From assembly GCF_029784135.1 (NCBI RefSeq), contig NC_073746.1, positions 284,529,348 to 284,593,347 of the forward strand: DNA of 64,000 nt, written 5' to 3'. Shown piece by piece: positions 1 through 13,500 of this stretch. The notes under the pieces were generated by a model, which searched no databases, was not told where the DNA came from, and saw only the letters and a program-made list of their open reading frames with translations. The position numbers and the translations under genes were made by a program. The DNA is from Toxorhynchites rutilus septentrionalis (lineage: Eukaryota; Arthropoda; Insecta; Diptera; Culicidae). The stretch's first letter is position 1, and each line of letters starts with the position of its first letter.

Positions 1-1168
1 GCGTCATTTTAGCTGTTGAGTATGCCTAAAACGCATTTTTAATGAATGACTATTGTTCTAACTACAGATGTTATAAATTTCTTCGAACAATGCAAATAAA
101 TTATTATAAATGAATTCAAGCACTGGATTATTTTTTCCCAAAGTATTGTCACTCTCTTTTTTTAATTGAGCAGTGGTCCTAATGTTTGTCCGACACTGTA
201 TATATTAACGCCACTGCTGCGCAATTATAATTAAAAATTTATTTTTTCGTAAAAAAAATTATTCAATCGGGGTTCTACTGTATGAGAAATTTTCAATTAC
301 GATTCTAGGTGAATAGGTCCAGCTTATTCCATACATGTACTATTATTTCAATAATGATTGAAGCAATTTTGAAAATAAACAAAGCATGAATCTATTCCAT
401 TCAGCGTTATATGTACAGGGTTAATTTTTTTTTCGCTCCATCGATGGTAAGACTGCATTCCCCAACGATAATATTCGGCTACTCGTTCAGTCTGATCGGA
501 TGGTTTTTAGTGTCAAGATGTACAATTTACAAGAACGTGTACTCGTATTACTCGAGCAACCGAACCCTTTATGAAACTTTGTCCTCTTATGGTAAGAATT
601 CCAACATTTCTCGTCGTAGATTACTTCCTCTGGGGGTACGTGAAGGACCGTTGCTATGTTAATAAGAAAAAAAAATTGAGGAACTTAAAGAAGAAATAAC
701 TCGGATGTTCAACAGCATCGAAGTCGTAATGTTAGAGTTGTGCATGAAGAATTTCGTTCACTGTTTAAAACGCGTTATCGAAAAAAGGGGTGGTCAAATC
801 GAAAATGTCTTAAGATAAGTGTTATTTTCGTTTTTCAAAAATAAAAATCGGTTCACTTTTGTAGAAGTTATTAAAATTTGTTGCGTGAGCGTTCAATCTG
901 AAAGACCCTATACAAGTGTACGCATTATTATTTTTGTTCAGTCTCAGGTTGCTGGAACTTGTCACTCAAGGAGGTTCTTTCGGAACGTGAAAACGCAATT
1001 CAACTTTATAAGTCGCTTTAATCACAGTGACAATAATAAATGTTCTTTGAGTTAATTAAAAATACAATTTATGAAAATAGATATCGTTGTTATGGAACGG
1101 CGAATGCCATTAAAATTTGCACTTTGGCACCTTAGTACTAATACGTTGTAAACATGATTTTGATTCGT
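1..1168. other. 3' flank of the receptor gene, no gene seen
   Basis: AT-rich sequence beyond the 3' end of the receptor gene. The short open frames here (for example 411-662 and 819-1055) show no recognisable domain, no conserved motif and no splice context, so none is called. Confidence 0.5.
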
Positions 1169-1174
1169 TTTATT
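1169..1174 (-). promoter_or_regulatory. Candidate poly(A) signal of the receptor gene
   Basis: The minus strand reads AATAAA here, about 70 bases after the receptor stop codon at 1246-1248. It is the first canonical hexamer I see downstream, so it is a plausible 3' end for the mRNA. This is inferred from position only. Confidence 0.4.
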
Positions 1175-1245
1175 GTTTGTACTGCACGCATATTTCTTTG
1201 TTGTTATACATTCATACAAACATACCAATTAGGAAAAATGATCGA

Positions 1246-1580
1246 TCAATCCACTCGGTGTATCTGAGGGAGTCTCGTTGATTGGGAGTATCGCATTGGA
1301 CCTGTGACGTGCACCGATCCGAACCCGGTGTGACCCCCGTTGCGAATAGATAGCTTCTCCGACCGTATTCTTCGCAGCGCCTGTTCTCGCGTCTCATCGC
1401 TACGCACTGTCGTGCGTAGATCCCAGTCATCATCGTCAGCCGTGCAGCAGGTACGGAAGAGATGGCTGAAGCCTGCGCGGAACTTACGATTCATGAATGC
1501 GTACAGAACCGGATTGATACACGAGTTAGCCGCCCCTAGCCACTGGGCCACCGGAAGTATGCCAAATATTAAAGATTGAA
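1246..1580 (-). CDS. Receptor coding exon 7 (TM7 and C-tail)
   Basis: Starts after TATTGCAG, 64 bases below exon 6, and runs to TGA at 1248-1246. It carries TM7 (QWLGAANSCINPVLYAF), a helix-8 region (NRKFRAGF), a CC pair, and a charged tail of about 80 residues with a DDDDWD cluster. The frame also stays open upstream through the intron, but intron retention would shift the reading frame. Confidence 0.93.
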
Positions 1581-4500
1581 CTGCAATACGAGGGTTTGAC
1601 ATGAGTTTGACATTTGAGCTATCGATCGAAATATATGTTTTCACCTGACTCATCGTAAATAAGGTCGCCGGCAAACTTTACGAAACAAAATATCGCATAC
1701 AGCGGCAGCCACGAAAGTGTAAACGTTACAATAACTACAAATACCATTTTGATAACCTGCGGAGAAAAAGAAAGAATGAAAGAAGAGTTCAACGGAAATA
1801 ACTGTCTAAACATGTTCGAAAAATTGCAAATCCCTCAGAGAGAGACATAGTTAACGTATAAAAAACTCAAAGCAATTTCAAATTGAAAAAAAATAATCGG
1901 AGCGACTCAGGAGATTGCTTTTCTGTCAATATAGGATTACTTTTCAACATACATATCTCCTAGGGTTTTTTCTCCTACTGTTTTCCCTAACTTATTCTGG
2001 CCTTGAATTTCTTCTTTTGGATATTGACACTCGGTACTCTGAATCATGATTTTCAATGTTGTTATACGTTCCCTTTCCACTGTGAATTAATATGTAATTT
2101 CCCAAAATCATTGCAAAACCCTCCCGCTTCCGCATTCACATTTGAATTGACGAATAATCAACGGCCTAGTGATGCCGAGAAAGAGAATACTTAAAGTTCG
2201 ATTCGGTATTCACATTCGGAAGCCCGGAAAGACTCAACCTTCTCCGACAACAACGTTTCTTTTTCAGATTGAGACGCACTGTAGCTTGTAAATATTTCCG
2301 CGGAATAGCAAGACAAACACAGAAATTGTGGAAACAAACATTATTACCGACCTTCACCTTGCTCCGGTTGTAGACCTCGTTTTTTCGGCTGATGATCAGA
2401 TCTCGGGGCAGCTTCCGGTATGCGACATTCTTCCAGATGATAATGTAGCAAATTGATATCACAGACAGCGGCCCAAGATAGCACAGAAACAAATTTGCAA
2501 ACAGAAAGTACCAGCTCTCCGATGCTGGCGATGGCCACAGCTCGGTGCAGATCTGAGGAAAGCACAAGCACACAGAATTGGGCGGTGAAAAATTGTTTAT
2601 TACAGGAAGTAAGTAAGCAAACAAAGCGAAGGCGCCGAGCACGTCGTTGGAAAGAAAATGTGAGACGGATGTAATGTACTGATTGGAACTGATAAACAAG
2701 AGCAAAATGGCACGCAGCTTGTGTTTCAGCCATCACGAGCCAGCGTGAGCTTCGCCGTCAAAGATTATGCAAATTTTGGTTCTAAACCTCCCGACACATC
2801 GTTCGGGGCTGACGCTGTCGGAAACAGTTTGTATTCATGAGAAAATGTGAAGCCAAAATGAATTCATGCACGAACTGATAACAACGATTTACTATGGTAG
2901 AAACATGCACAAAATGGAAACCCGCAAAGCTTCCAAATAAAATTCAATAATTTACTGTTGCATTGTTGGGGTATGCTACCATGGCTCAATGAGTTTTCAA
3001 TGAGAAAAAACATTAATTGTCAAATTTCAACGATTCATCAAATTCTTGATCCTGTACTTGACTGTGAGTTCTGCTAAAATTTAGTTGCATGAGCAGACTT
3101 CAGAGAGGTGCTACTTACCTGTGCCGAACTGCCCGGAATACCGATCGGTTTTAGTGTGAACACAAACAACCAAGGCAGATTGATGCTCAAAGCTATTGTC
3201 CATATAATCGTAACGATCACTCGGTACTGTCTATGAGAGAATAAACGTGGCAGTAAGAGTGGCAAATATGTTTAATCTGAACTGTATTTACCTGGTAGTT
3301 ATGGTGCCCGAAATGGGAAATGAAATGGCCACGCAACGTTCAATCGAGATAGCCATTAGGGTGTTAACAGAAGCCGACACCGAAACGCCTTGCATGTAGG
3401 ACACAGTTTTACAAAAGAACACCCCTAGAATCCAAGCTGAAAAGTACATAGAAATAGGTATTGTAATGTTACGCCAATCGTCATGAGTCAAATGCACAAT
3501 TCATCGCCTTATCTGGTTTGACTAATGTTATCGTTCAATAGATGGAGATCTCTAATAAACGCCATTGATCTTGTTGGTCAGAAATATACTAAATAATAAA
3601 ATAAAATAAAACTGAAACAATTGGTTTACACAAGCGTATAACAAAAATAATCAAGTTAGTTTGCTGGGCCTGTATTAGAAGCCAGGTTAATCCAAAGTTT
3701 GCAGATCTTTCTCAAAATTAGAACAAAGGCATATCAATTGACATTTCTTTCATCCGAAACAGTCTCCGCGCTTCACATCTCAGTGGAGAATCGAGTCATG
3801 GTTTAAGTAATCTGTAAATACTTTTTGAAAATTCCTTCGAGCTTTTTGAATTGCCTCCCCTATGCAGGCCTCCAGTGAATATCCTCCAATTCATGTTATT
3901 AATCGGGAAATACATTTTTGCAAATTATTATAGAGTGTTTCAACAAAAGGTGTAGGACTTGTTTTTTCTTTGAGATGTATTGGAAGTTTATATTTCGATA
4001 TGGGAATTACGTATGGAACACAATACCTTGGCAACGGCATTTTTTTCGTGGATCTTCAAACTATTCTCGAAAGTTTCATGACCTCAAAAAAGATCCAACA
4101 TAGACGATAGTGGTTTAAATATTCGCTCCAGAGTTGAGTTTTTGGAGAAGGCGTAGACATTAAGTAGCTTGTTGTGTGCTCAGCTGGTGGTAGAGAAGGA
4201 TTTGCCGAAGTTTATTCGGTGTACACACATGAAGGTTTGTTCAAGTACAAGCGATTTCCACCGGGAATAAAATCAACTCTTGATGCTTTCGACAACTTGC
4301 TTGGTGATCTGAACTGATCTTTTCTCGACGACGTCGACTTCAACGAATTGAAGACTCCGACTTTATGCGAAATTCATCAAGGAAATGCTCCAATTACGTA
4401 AACCCCTTGGTCAACAGTTGAAGAAGGACAAATGGGTTTAGACGGATGAACAGTAGTTCAACCAGTTCGAGGTGTTGATGATGTCAGACTTGATGCTCAC

Positions 4501-7500
4501 CCACTATGATCCAACAAAGGATATCGTAGTAGCGACCGAATGTACCGTACCGATCATGTACCGGAATCGGTGCCCCTATAAGACATCGAAACTCAAATGG
4601 TACGGACAAAATAATTCAACATGACTCACGGTCATTGACAAATGCGGAGCAGGGTTACGCACAAATAGACAAAAAAGCACTCGCACGTGTTTACGCAGTA
4701 ATAATGTATCATCAAATGCTTCTTGATAGACCGTTTGAACTGGAAACAGACCATCAGTCTCTTCTCCGTACTTTAGGCTCACATAAGTGACGCAAAGTTT
4801 TACCTACTGGCCGGGTATTGTCGTGAAATCGAGGAATTTGGCAAGCAGTGCAAGAGGGGTGCAGCTGTTCCTTGCAACACTTGACTTTCTACGTCGTACA
4901 ACAAGTCTATCAGCTCAACAACATCGAGAGTTCGAGAACGGAGATTCTGTCTACGTCAAAGCATATAAGTGATGGCACTGGCACTGGAAGACAGGTAGGA
5001 TCATCGAACGAATCGAATCAGTCAATTATAATGTATGGCTTAACAGTCAACGGTAAGGATTGATACGTTCTTACGTGCATCAACTACGTCCAAGGCACAA
5101 GGCGAGCGATTCTAACGCAATGAATTTGTTTGATGAGCTTCTACCATTGGACATATTACTGGAAGAATTCGGAATACGAAAACAACATGAATATGATTTG
5201 GCAGTACATGAGTCTCAGCAGCCAAATGTCTCCGAACATGCAGAACATCAGTCAGACTCAGGTCAGCCTCGAGTTTCACCAAGAAGTCGTCTACCAACCA
5301 CCAAGCGATTACGAAATCGACGTGAAATTCGTCTTCCTCCACGGTTCGAGCACTACGTGAGGACCATCAACCAGGAAATATATTTCAAGGAATTACAGGA
5401 GAATCATCTGCTGCCTTCCCTCAACAAACACGACGAACCCGCTCGGTTTTGGCTGGATTTGGCATCCTGCCATTATGAAAAGAGGCCGATGGAATGGTAC
5501 ACCGAGAATAACGTGATGATGATGCCGAAAAATCATAACCTTTCCAGTATCCTAGAGTTCCGCTTTATAAAATATTTATATATTTATAAAATATAGAAAT
5601 ATTGGGTTATCGGTAAGTGGAATTTGAAGAAGACACACAAAAAGGTGGAAAGACAGTTCAATGCAAACTAGCATTCTGAGGTGAATAAAGCCGATCAGGC
5701 CGATGTACCAAATTTTGAAGCGTAACAATTCTCTGATTTTTATAATAGTTATTGCTCATCAATTTTCCTTCGGATTGAGTAATTCAATTCATCGAAGTCC
5801 AGGGGGTCTTCGTAGCCACTTGGTTACGCGTTCGCTTACTAAGCGATCGATCGTGAGTTCAAACTCAGGACCCTCAATTGACCATCTTTGTGTTGTTATA
5901 GAATAACTACGTCCACGCAACCATCATCAGCGATGGAGATCGATTCACGGTCGAAATAAGATCGATTCATCCATACAACTGCTCTGCTCTGCAAGAAACA
6001 TCGGGCTGCTGTTCTATAAATAACCCAACAATGATCAATATCAACTGTCTTCGCTGTCCGGTTTGCTGAACAATGGAAGAACAGATAGAATACCCTTACG
6101 CCTAAATGGCTACTACAGTGTAATTTACCATAATGTAATGGAACAGAAAACCTAACGCCTAAATGGCTATCACTACTACTGTGTAATTTACAATTTATAG
6201 AAACATAAACATATGTACATGTACAAGGTAAAAAACCCGGCTCTGTTACAGATAAAATGCTAATGAGCCTAATAAATAAATAAATGGGATAAAAAAATTT
6301 CGGCCAGTTCAATCCTTTGTAAAAGTATGAGGTGGGTCATCATCATCATCAAAATCAAATCGAATACATTTTGCCAGATCTTGTAGGTAGAGTTGCCAAC
6401 TAAAAAAATCAGGAAGAATGGAAATAAAAATCAGGAAGAAATAAGCATATTGGATTTCCGGATTTATTCAATTTTATCCTACATTCTTACTATTTCGTTC
6501 TATAATCTTTCTCCATCTTTGACGCAGGTGAAAAATGCTATACTCTCAGAACACGTTTGTTCTCTCGTATTTTTCATGCTGGCTATAGAGTTGAAGTTCT
6601 TGCCGTTGAGAGAATTTTGCAGGAATATTTTTTTCCAAAAACCTACATTGATTCGTTGGGAAATCAATATTCAGAGTTTCTTTGAATTCATCGTCCATAC
6701 TTTGGAATGAATCTTTACTCATCAATTGAGAAAAGCATATCAGCTGTGGGTTTAACTATAGTTTCACCATTAAAGTTGATTCTACTTTGAATCTGACGAT
6801 CAAATGTTATATAAAATAATATTATTTTGACTTTGAATATAAAAAAAAAACTCTTGAGTAATATTACCTGTCACACTATGGAACGTATTCCTTCATCAAT
6901 AATTTTGCGGCCACTAGTGTATACACATCAAACAAAATAGTGTTGTTCCTCAAACATAATAAGGCTCGAAATATTTGTGCATAGTGAAAATAATTCGGGA
7001 CTTTCACTACGGAACAGCTTATTCAGTCAATTTGCAACGATCATACATATTGATAAATAAGTTAAAAAACGTTTTGCGTATAGCAAAGATAAAACGTTTG
7101 CAACGTAAAATGTCGTAACGAATAGAGTTTATAAACCGTACACAATCGTATTGTGTGTTGTGTACAAAAAATACTATATTTTTAAGATTTCTGCAGAGGG
7201 TGTTGTCATATTGGCTCACCTTGTATTTTTCTGTATTTGTATTTTTCCTTTTAACATATTTCTAAGAGTCTTGATTCACACCAGTCTGAGACTTTGGTAG
7301 TTCTCAATCATCATTCTCAAGAAAATTACTAAAGTATGAGGACATTCGTTTCAATTCCATGCATACAAGCATAGAAAACCATTTACTACTTGTATCACAC
7401 TAGAAACTTTTCTGGATCAACTCCAGCTTTAATTGAAATGCCGTCCCCCCACTGTCAGCGTACTTTGGCATCACAACACCGTGTAGATTTTATTGGTTCC

Positions 7501-10500
7501 GGCTGGCACATAAAACCACAAAATAAGATTGGGGACGGATTTGCAATTTTATAGGATTTTTTTTCCGTCGAATGGCTTTCCAACAGTACCTACACCCTCG
7601 GAAGTGAATCTAGCCAAATAGTCACATTTTACGATCCTAACCTCCCCCAAATTGGAAACAATAATTCTGCCGTTTGGTATCGACGGATTCACTCTCACTG
7701 GAAATGATTTATGTTATTGCAAGGGTTGTCGTTATCTCGACTGTCTTTCGCCGGTTCTTATCGGTTAGCGCTAGGCACTCTTGCTTTGACCATCCGATAG
7801 TCCATCTAGCAATTTGATGATAATCAGCTGTTGGATGTATAATTTTTTATGGATTATAAGGTTCGCAGTAGATGTTCTATAGTTCCAAATGTAATTGACA
7901 ATGGGATCAATCTTGAAGTGTCTTAAAGTGCTTCTGGAACAAGGTGGACGATTCTAATCGTCGGAAAATACTCGCTTTCATATGAAACAATTCCCCATTG
8001 CTCATTTTCATTTGGTATTATGTATCACTGCATTTTTTGCTAAGTAAGTGTTTATAGAATGAATATGCGTGAAAAGAATTATAATTGGGATGGTCAGCTA
8101 ACAGTTAATTGAAAACATTGCACGTAGAGATCGTACAGGGCCTTCGTGAGTTTTTTCAAGAAACATCGATTTTTTACTTTATTTTCACGTTTAGTAATTG
8201 AAGTATTGAATGATTAAAAAATGCTCCGACATGAAGCTAAATTTACGTAACAACTATCATTTCTTCGGATTTATGTATTAGCGTCACCGGAGCCGAAATT
8301 CAATATATAGCAATTTTATTGTTCGCACGGGCACTCAGTTATCTTTTGTATTATTTTTGCCTTGTGGCTTCCACTGTTTTGTTATTTTGACGTAGGACTA
8401 CGTCTAACCGGAAGATATAGGGGGTGAAATGGAAATCTAGGCACTGAACAAGTAGGAAAAAATGCAAGATTTGGAACGCTTATAACTCGGGCATTTCTCA
8501 ATAGATCGCAAAGGTTTTTGCATCAATTGATAGGAAATATTTCTACGCATTTATCATAACGAATAACATTTCATTTCTCTTGAGATAAATAATTGAATAA
8601 TTGTGAAATATCAAGCATTGTCCAAATGCACTATGTGCCCATTTTTGATTGGTCCATTTTGTGCTCCTCAAATCGTACCGACCAAAACGGTCAACCAGAG
8701 CAGCAGCGAAATACAATGAAGCACGATTGGAAAGGAAAAAGAAAAAATATGAATGAAACATTGGTCGCAGTCTCACACATGCGTAATTCTCGAGCCAGCC
8801 AGTCAGCTTAAAAATCCCCGCTCCGCTGCCGTAACGATCATTCTCATCCAAACCGTACACCACATCGTTTCGCATCACATCACATCAACAAACCAACACA
8901 AGCAGCCATGGTTGGATATGGCAAAGGAGGAAAAGTGAAGGGAAAGGCAAAATCCCGCTCGAACCGTGTTAGTCTGGAGGTCCCCGCAAGGGTAGCTAGG
9001 CCGAGCGCGTTAGTACCAGTACATCAGTCCACCTAGCCGGCGTTATATAGTTTCGGCCGCCGAAGTGGAAAAGCTGCTCGCGACGATAAGAAAACCCACA
9101 ACAGACCACATTCGGTTTGGTGGACATCAAGACAACAACAGGCAGTTGCAGCGAGTGGCGAGTGCCAAACGCAATCGCAAAACGACAGCAGGTAGCGGAA
9201 GAAAAAAGTTTGTTCTTTATACAATCTGCTTTGGTGGAAAAACCAGAACAAGGCGGCATCGAGGGCGTTCGAAATGGTTTTTTTTCAAAACCACGAGTAC
9301 TAAGTTTTCTAAATTGGAACCATTCCATAAAACACGGCGCTTATCAGGGCCATTAAACCTTTCAAAAAAGAGTTTACGAAATACAGTTCAATGCATTCTA
9401 AAATAATATCCAAAATAATAATAAAACACAAATTGATTTTTTCATAATTTGTTTGCCAGGATATGATGAGTATGTGAATTTGGCAGTTGTTCTGAGCTTA
9501 TTGATGGTTGGAGGGACCTTCCCGATTATTCAATTTTCACCAATTCTTAAATTGCTTCTAGATTGAAAGTACAGTAATTTATATTTAGCTCGACATTTAG
9601 CTAATTGGATGGATCTGTAATGCGACATTTTTGTAAACATAGAGTTCGGGGTCCAAATTATGACCCCACATTGAAAGTCGACACTGTACCACTGTCATCG
9701 GAAATGTTCAATTACAGGTTAAAATCGCCTCCAATGCGACACTGAGTGTTTCTCCGGCACGTCGCATTAAATGTAATTTACTGAACAACATGTCACAAGC
9801 TGGATGGGAAGAAATTGTCCAACTGTGAAAGCTGTGGCGAGTGGCAAACGCAATAGCTAAACAGGAAGGTTTAACCGAACAAGATGGGGATATCGAGTGA
9901 TAACAAAAACACAACACCAAAGGTTCTTTTCAGAACCATCAACATGTTCATAAAGAGTAAACAGTAAACTAATCCATTTTTCAGGTAGATAGGTAGGTAT
10001 TCACGTAGGAGAAGAAAATAAAACAATATATTTAAAATATAACAAAAGCTGTTCCCTTTGTATAGTCCTACGTCACTCCGGTTATGTCCCCGACATTACC
10101 CACCCGCCTTTTTTTTAGTGTTTAAGTGTGTTTGAGTGTTTCGAATTCGGTATTTACGTATGAACGCCATTAGAGCGTCACTCATTTTTCGAAGCAAAAA
10201 CCGGGCAAACGTTATGCACCAGGCAAACGTATGCCATCCGACGCTCGGTCGGACCAAACTCAAAGAACGTCTCATATGTTTTAAATTTACCGGACAATCG
10301 GCGGAACACAGGTTTGCTTGCGAGAGACCGCCGCTTCCGACGGCGAGTCGGCGGTAGACTCGGATTGCGTCACCTCGGTTTCTTATCCTTGTTAGATGGA
10401 GAATTTGTCACCATTACTTTGACCCAAGAATAAATTTCATTACGAAAAAACTATGGATGGGTTATTCCTATGATATAACCGCGAGGTTGACGTAGGACTG

Positions 10501-13500
10501 CCGTTGGCTTAGTAAACGTTTGTGTTTCTCCAATTAATTATAATCGCACCCGAATGTTCCTTATTGGGTACGATGTCGTCGCTGCGCAGAGCTATCATTT
10601 ATGTGTATTGATTAAATTAGTGAATGAATGAAACGAATTCAACTGCAAACAAATCCCAATCTGTATTGGGAAAACGTTATCGCAGCAAATAGTTATCAAG
10701 ATTTGATCAAACGATATGCGTAGAAGTTAAGTGAGCTGGAGACACATGATATCTTCCAATGCAGTCTTGAATAACCGAGCCAAAGTTAGGGAAACATTCC
10801 AATTTGCAAAAACACAAGCGAGTACAAAAATACCCGCTGCTTGTATCTATCTTGCCATGCCGATTTCCCCAGATTCTATTGTTTTGAAATCTGTGTTAGG
10901 AAAACATCTCGATTTGCAGAAACGCAAGCAAATATTGTAATGTTTTCTCAATAATTACTCGTGCTTGTCGTCAGCAGTAACATGGATCTACTACAATCGT
11001 TTTATTTTGCATATCAATGACATTGTAACATAGTTGACTGGCATGAAATATCTAACTAACTGTCAAAACAGTGTGAACATAAAAGAGTGCCCTATGGTTA
11101 TGATAGTGCTGAATGGATTAAGGCAATTATTATTACACGCTTCTTTTTTTTAATGTTATTTACATTGGAAGCCGTTTACTCGCGGCTATCTCGAGGTTAG
11201 GGATAACATTTATGAATGATAAGGAAAAGGAAAATGAGGGAACACAATTCTCTCACACAGTCCAATCACCATACATTTCACGTGGTTTAACTACACGACC
11301 ACTTCGTGTACGCGTTTCTAACGGATAATTATTTTGTACCTCATCAGCCGTTTCACATTCAATTTCTACATCACATTCAGAACCACTTGTAGCTGTATCA
11401 TAAATTGAAGAACCTAGCTCTGAGTTTTTCGATAAATCTAATGTTGGTTCTAATTCACGTTCATTATGAATATTCCTATAACTGGCTTTAGGTTTGTCGT
11501 GATTAAGATCAAAACCATTAGCTTTATTGCTATTCGTTGAGGTATCCGTCAACAATCCCTCATCGTATAATAAATCACTCGTGTTGATGTCATTGTTATT
11601 TGTTTTAGAAATAAAGCGACGATTTCTGCGAAATTGATTGTTCATGTAATCAGCAACTACGTACGACCTATCATTAACATTTTTCATAACTCGTCCATAA
11701 CACCATTCACTTCCATTCTTCTTAAACATCACTCGCTCTCCTTCATTCAAACCCGGCAAACTCTTTGCATGCTGATTATAATACTTCTTCTGGATATCAC
11801 GCTTGTTATCGAAAGATTCTTGAACCAACGATTCATCAAGACAATGGCGTACCAACAATTTTGAATTCACTGGCAATTTTGTCTTGAGACATCTTCCGAA
11901 GAATAACTGAGCTGGTGACAATTTCATACTAGCAACAGGGGTAGTATTATATTCCAACAGACGGTATTGATACATATGCAGCTCTCCTAATTCCACACAA
12001 CGCTTCAACAGATTCTTCGCTATGGCAACACCCATTCCTGCTAGTCCATTGCTTTGGGGATACCTTGGACTCGAGAAAACAAAACGAATATTACATTCAT
12101 TAGCAAATCTCTCACAAATTTCAGAGTTAAACGGCACATTGTCACATCGGATTTGAGTGGGAAACCCATACTTACAAAAAATGTTATTTAAACTCTTCAC
12201 CACTGAAGTAGCCGATTTATCCTTCAACATTTCTGAACATAACAAACCCGAATATGCATCGATCAAAGACACAAAACTATAATCACCATATTCAAAAAAG
12301 TCAACGGAAACCTTATGGAAAGGATACTCTGGCTTGTTATCCTGAATAAGTGGTTCTTTTTGATTATTCCGCTTAAAGTTTTCGCAAGTTGGACAGTCCC
12401 TAACGGTTTCAATTATATCTTGGGTCATACCTGGCCAGTAAACATGCATACGCGCACGCGCAAGAGTTTTCTCTATTCCCATGTGTGGAGCATGCAGCCA
12501 ATAGCACATGCTTCTCTGTAACTCAGTCGGAATAACCAATCTGTGATTTTTGAAAAGAAGTTGTTGCTCAAAATGTAGTTCATTCTTCACCTTATGGAAA
12601 TGTTGTGACAAGTCATCAAGTTTATGGTAAGACGGCCATCCCTCTTGAACATACTTACAAACACGACTGTAACGTTCATCATTCCTAATAGCTTCTACAC
12701 ATGCTTTGTAATTATCATCAGACATGCACACGCGCTTAGTTACTGAGTGAATCAAACCAACCAAATTTAAGTCATCACTAACAGGATCATTGAGTGGGGC
12801 TCTTGAGAGACAATCTGCAACCAACATGTCTTTTCCAGGGGTATAAACAATTGATAGACCAGGGTACTTTAACAAAAACATAAACATTCGTTGCAAACGT
12901 GCACTGACAGTATCAACATCACGATTCACGAGGGTAGCAAGCGGCTTATGATCAGATTGCACCACGAAATCCCGACCATAGAGGAAATAGTGGAACCTTT
13001 CACATGCGAATACGATAGCTAAAAGCTCTTTTTCTATCTGATCCCAATTCTGTTCGCTTTTAGTGAGACAACGTGATGCGTACGCAACTGGTTTCCCAGC
13101 TTGCAACAGTACACTGCCAATTCCATCTTTTGAGCTATCTGTTTGAACAGTCACTGGCTTTTCTGGATCGTAGAGAACCAGTACCGGAGATGTCGAAATC
13201 ACCTGTAGTAAATCCCTCAGTTCTTTATCATGTCCTTCAGTCCATTGCCAATGTATATCTTTCCTAGTCACCTCACGCATTAGAGCTGTTCGTTGCGATA
13301 AATTTGGTATAAACTTTGCCAGATACTTAAACAAACCAAGTATTCTCATAACATCATTTTTACTGGTAGGAGTTTGAAGCTCAGTAATTGCCCGGATGTA
13401 TTTATCATCCGGTCGAATGGTACCATTTGTAATAATATGTCCCATGAACTTAACCTCTGAGCATCGATATTGAATTTTACTAGTATTGAAACGGATGTTG

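Noticed and set aside
8996..9328. 110-codon minus-strand ORF over the H2A relic
   Set aside because: It is the antisense shadow of histone-derived sequence; the sense strand explains the bases.
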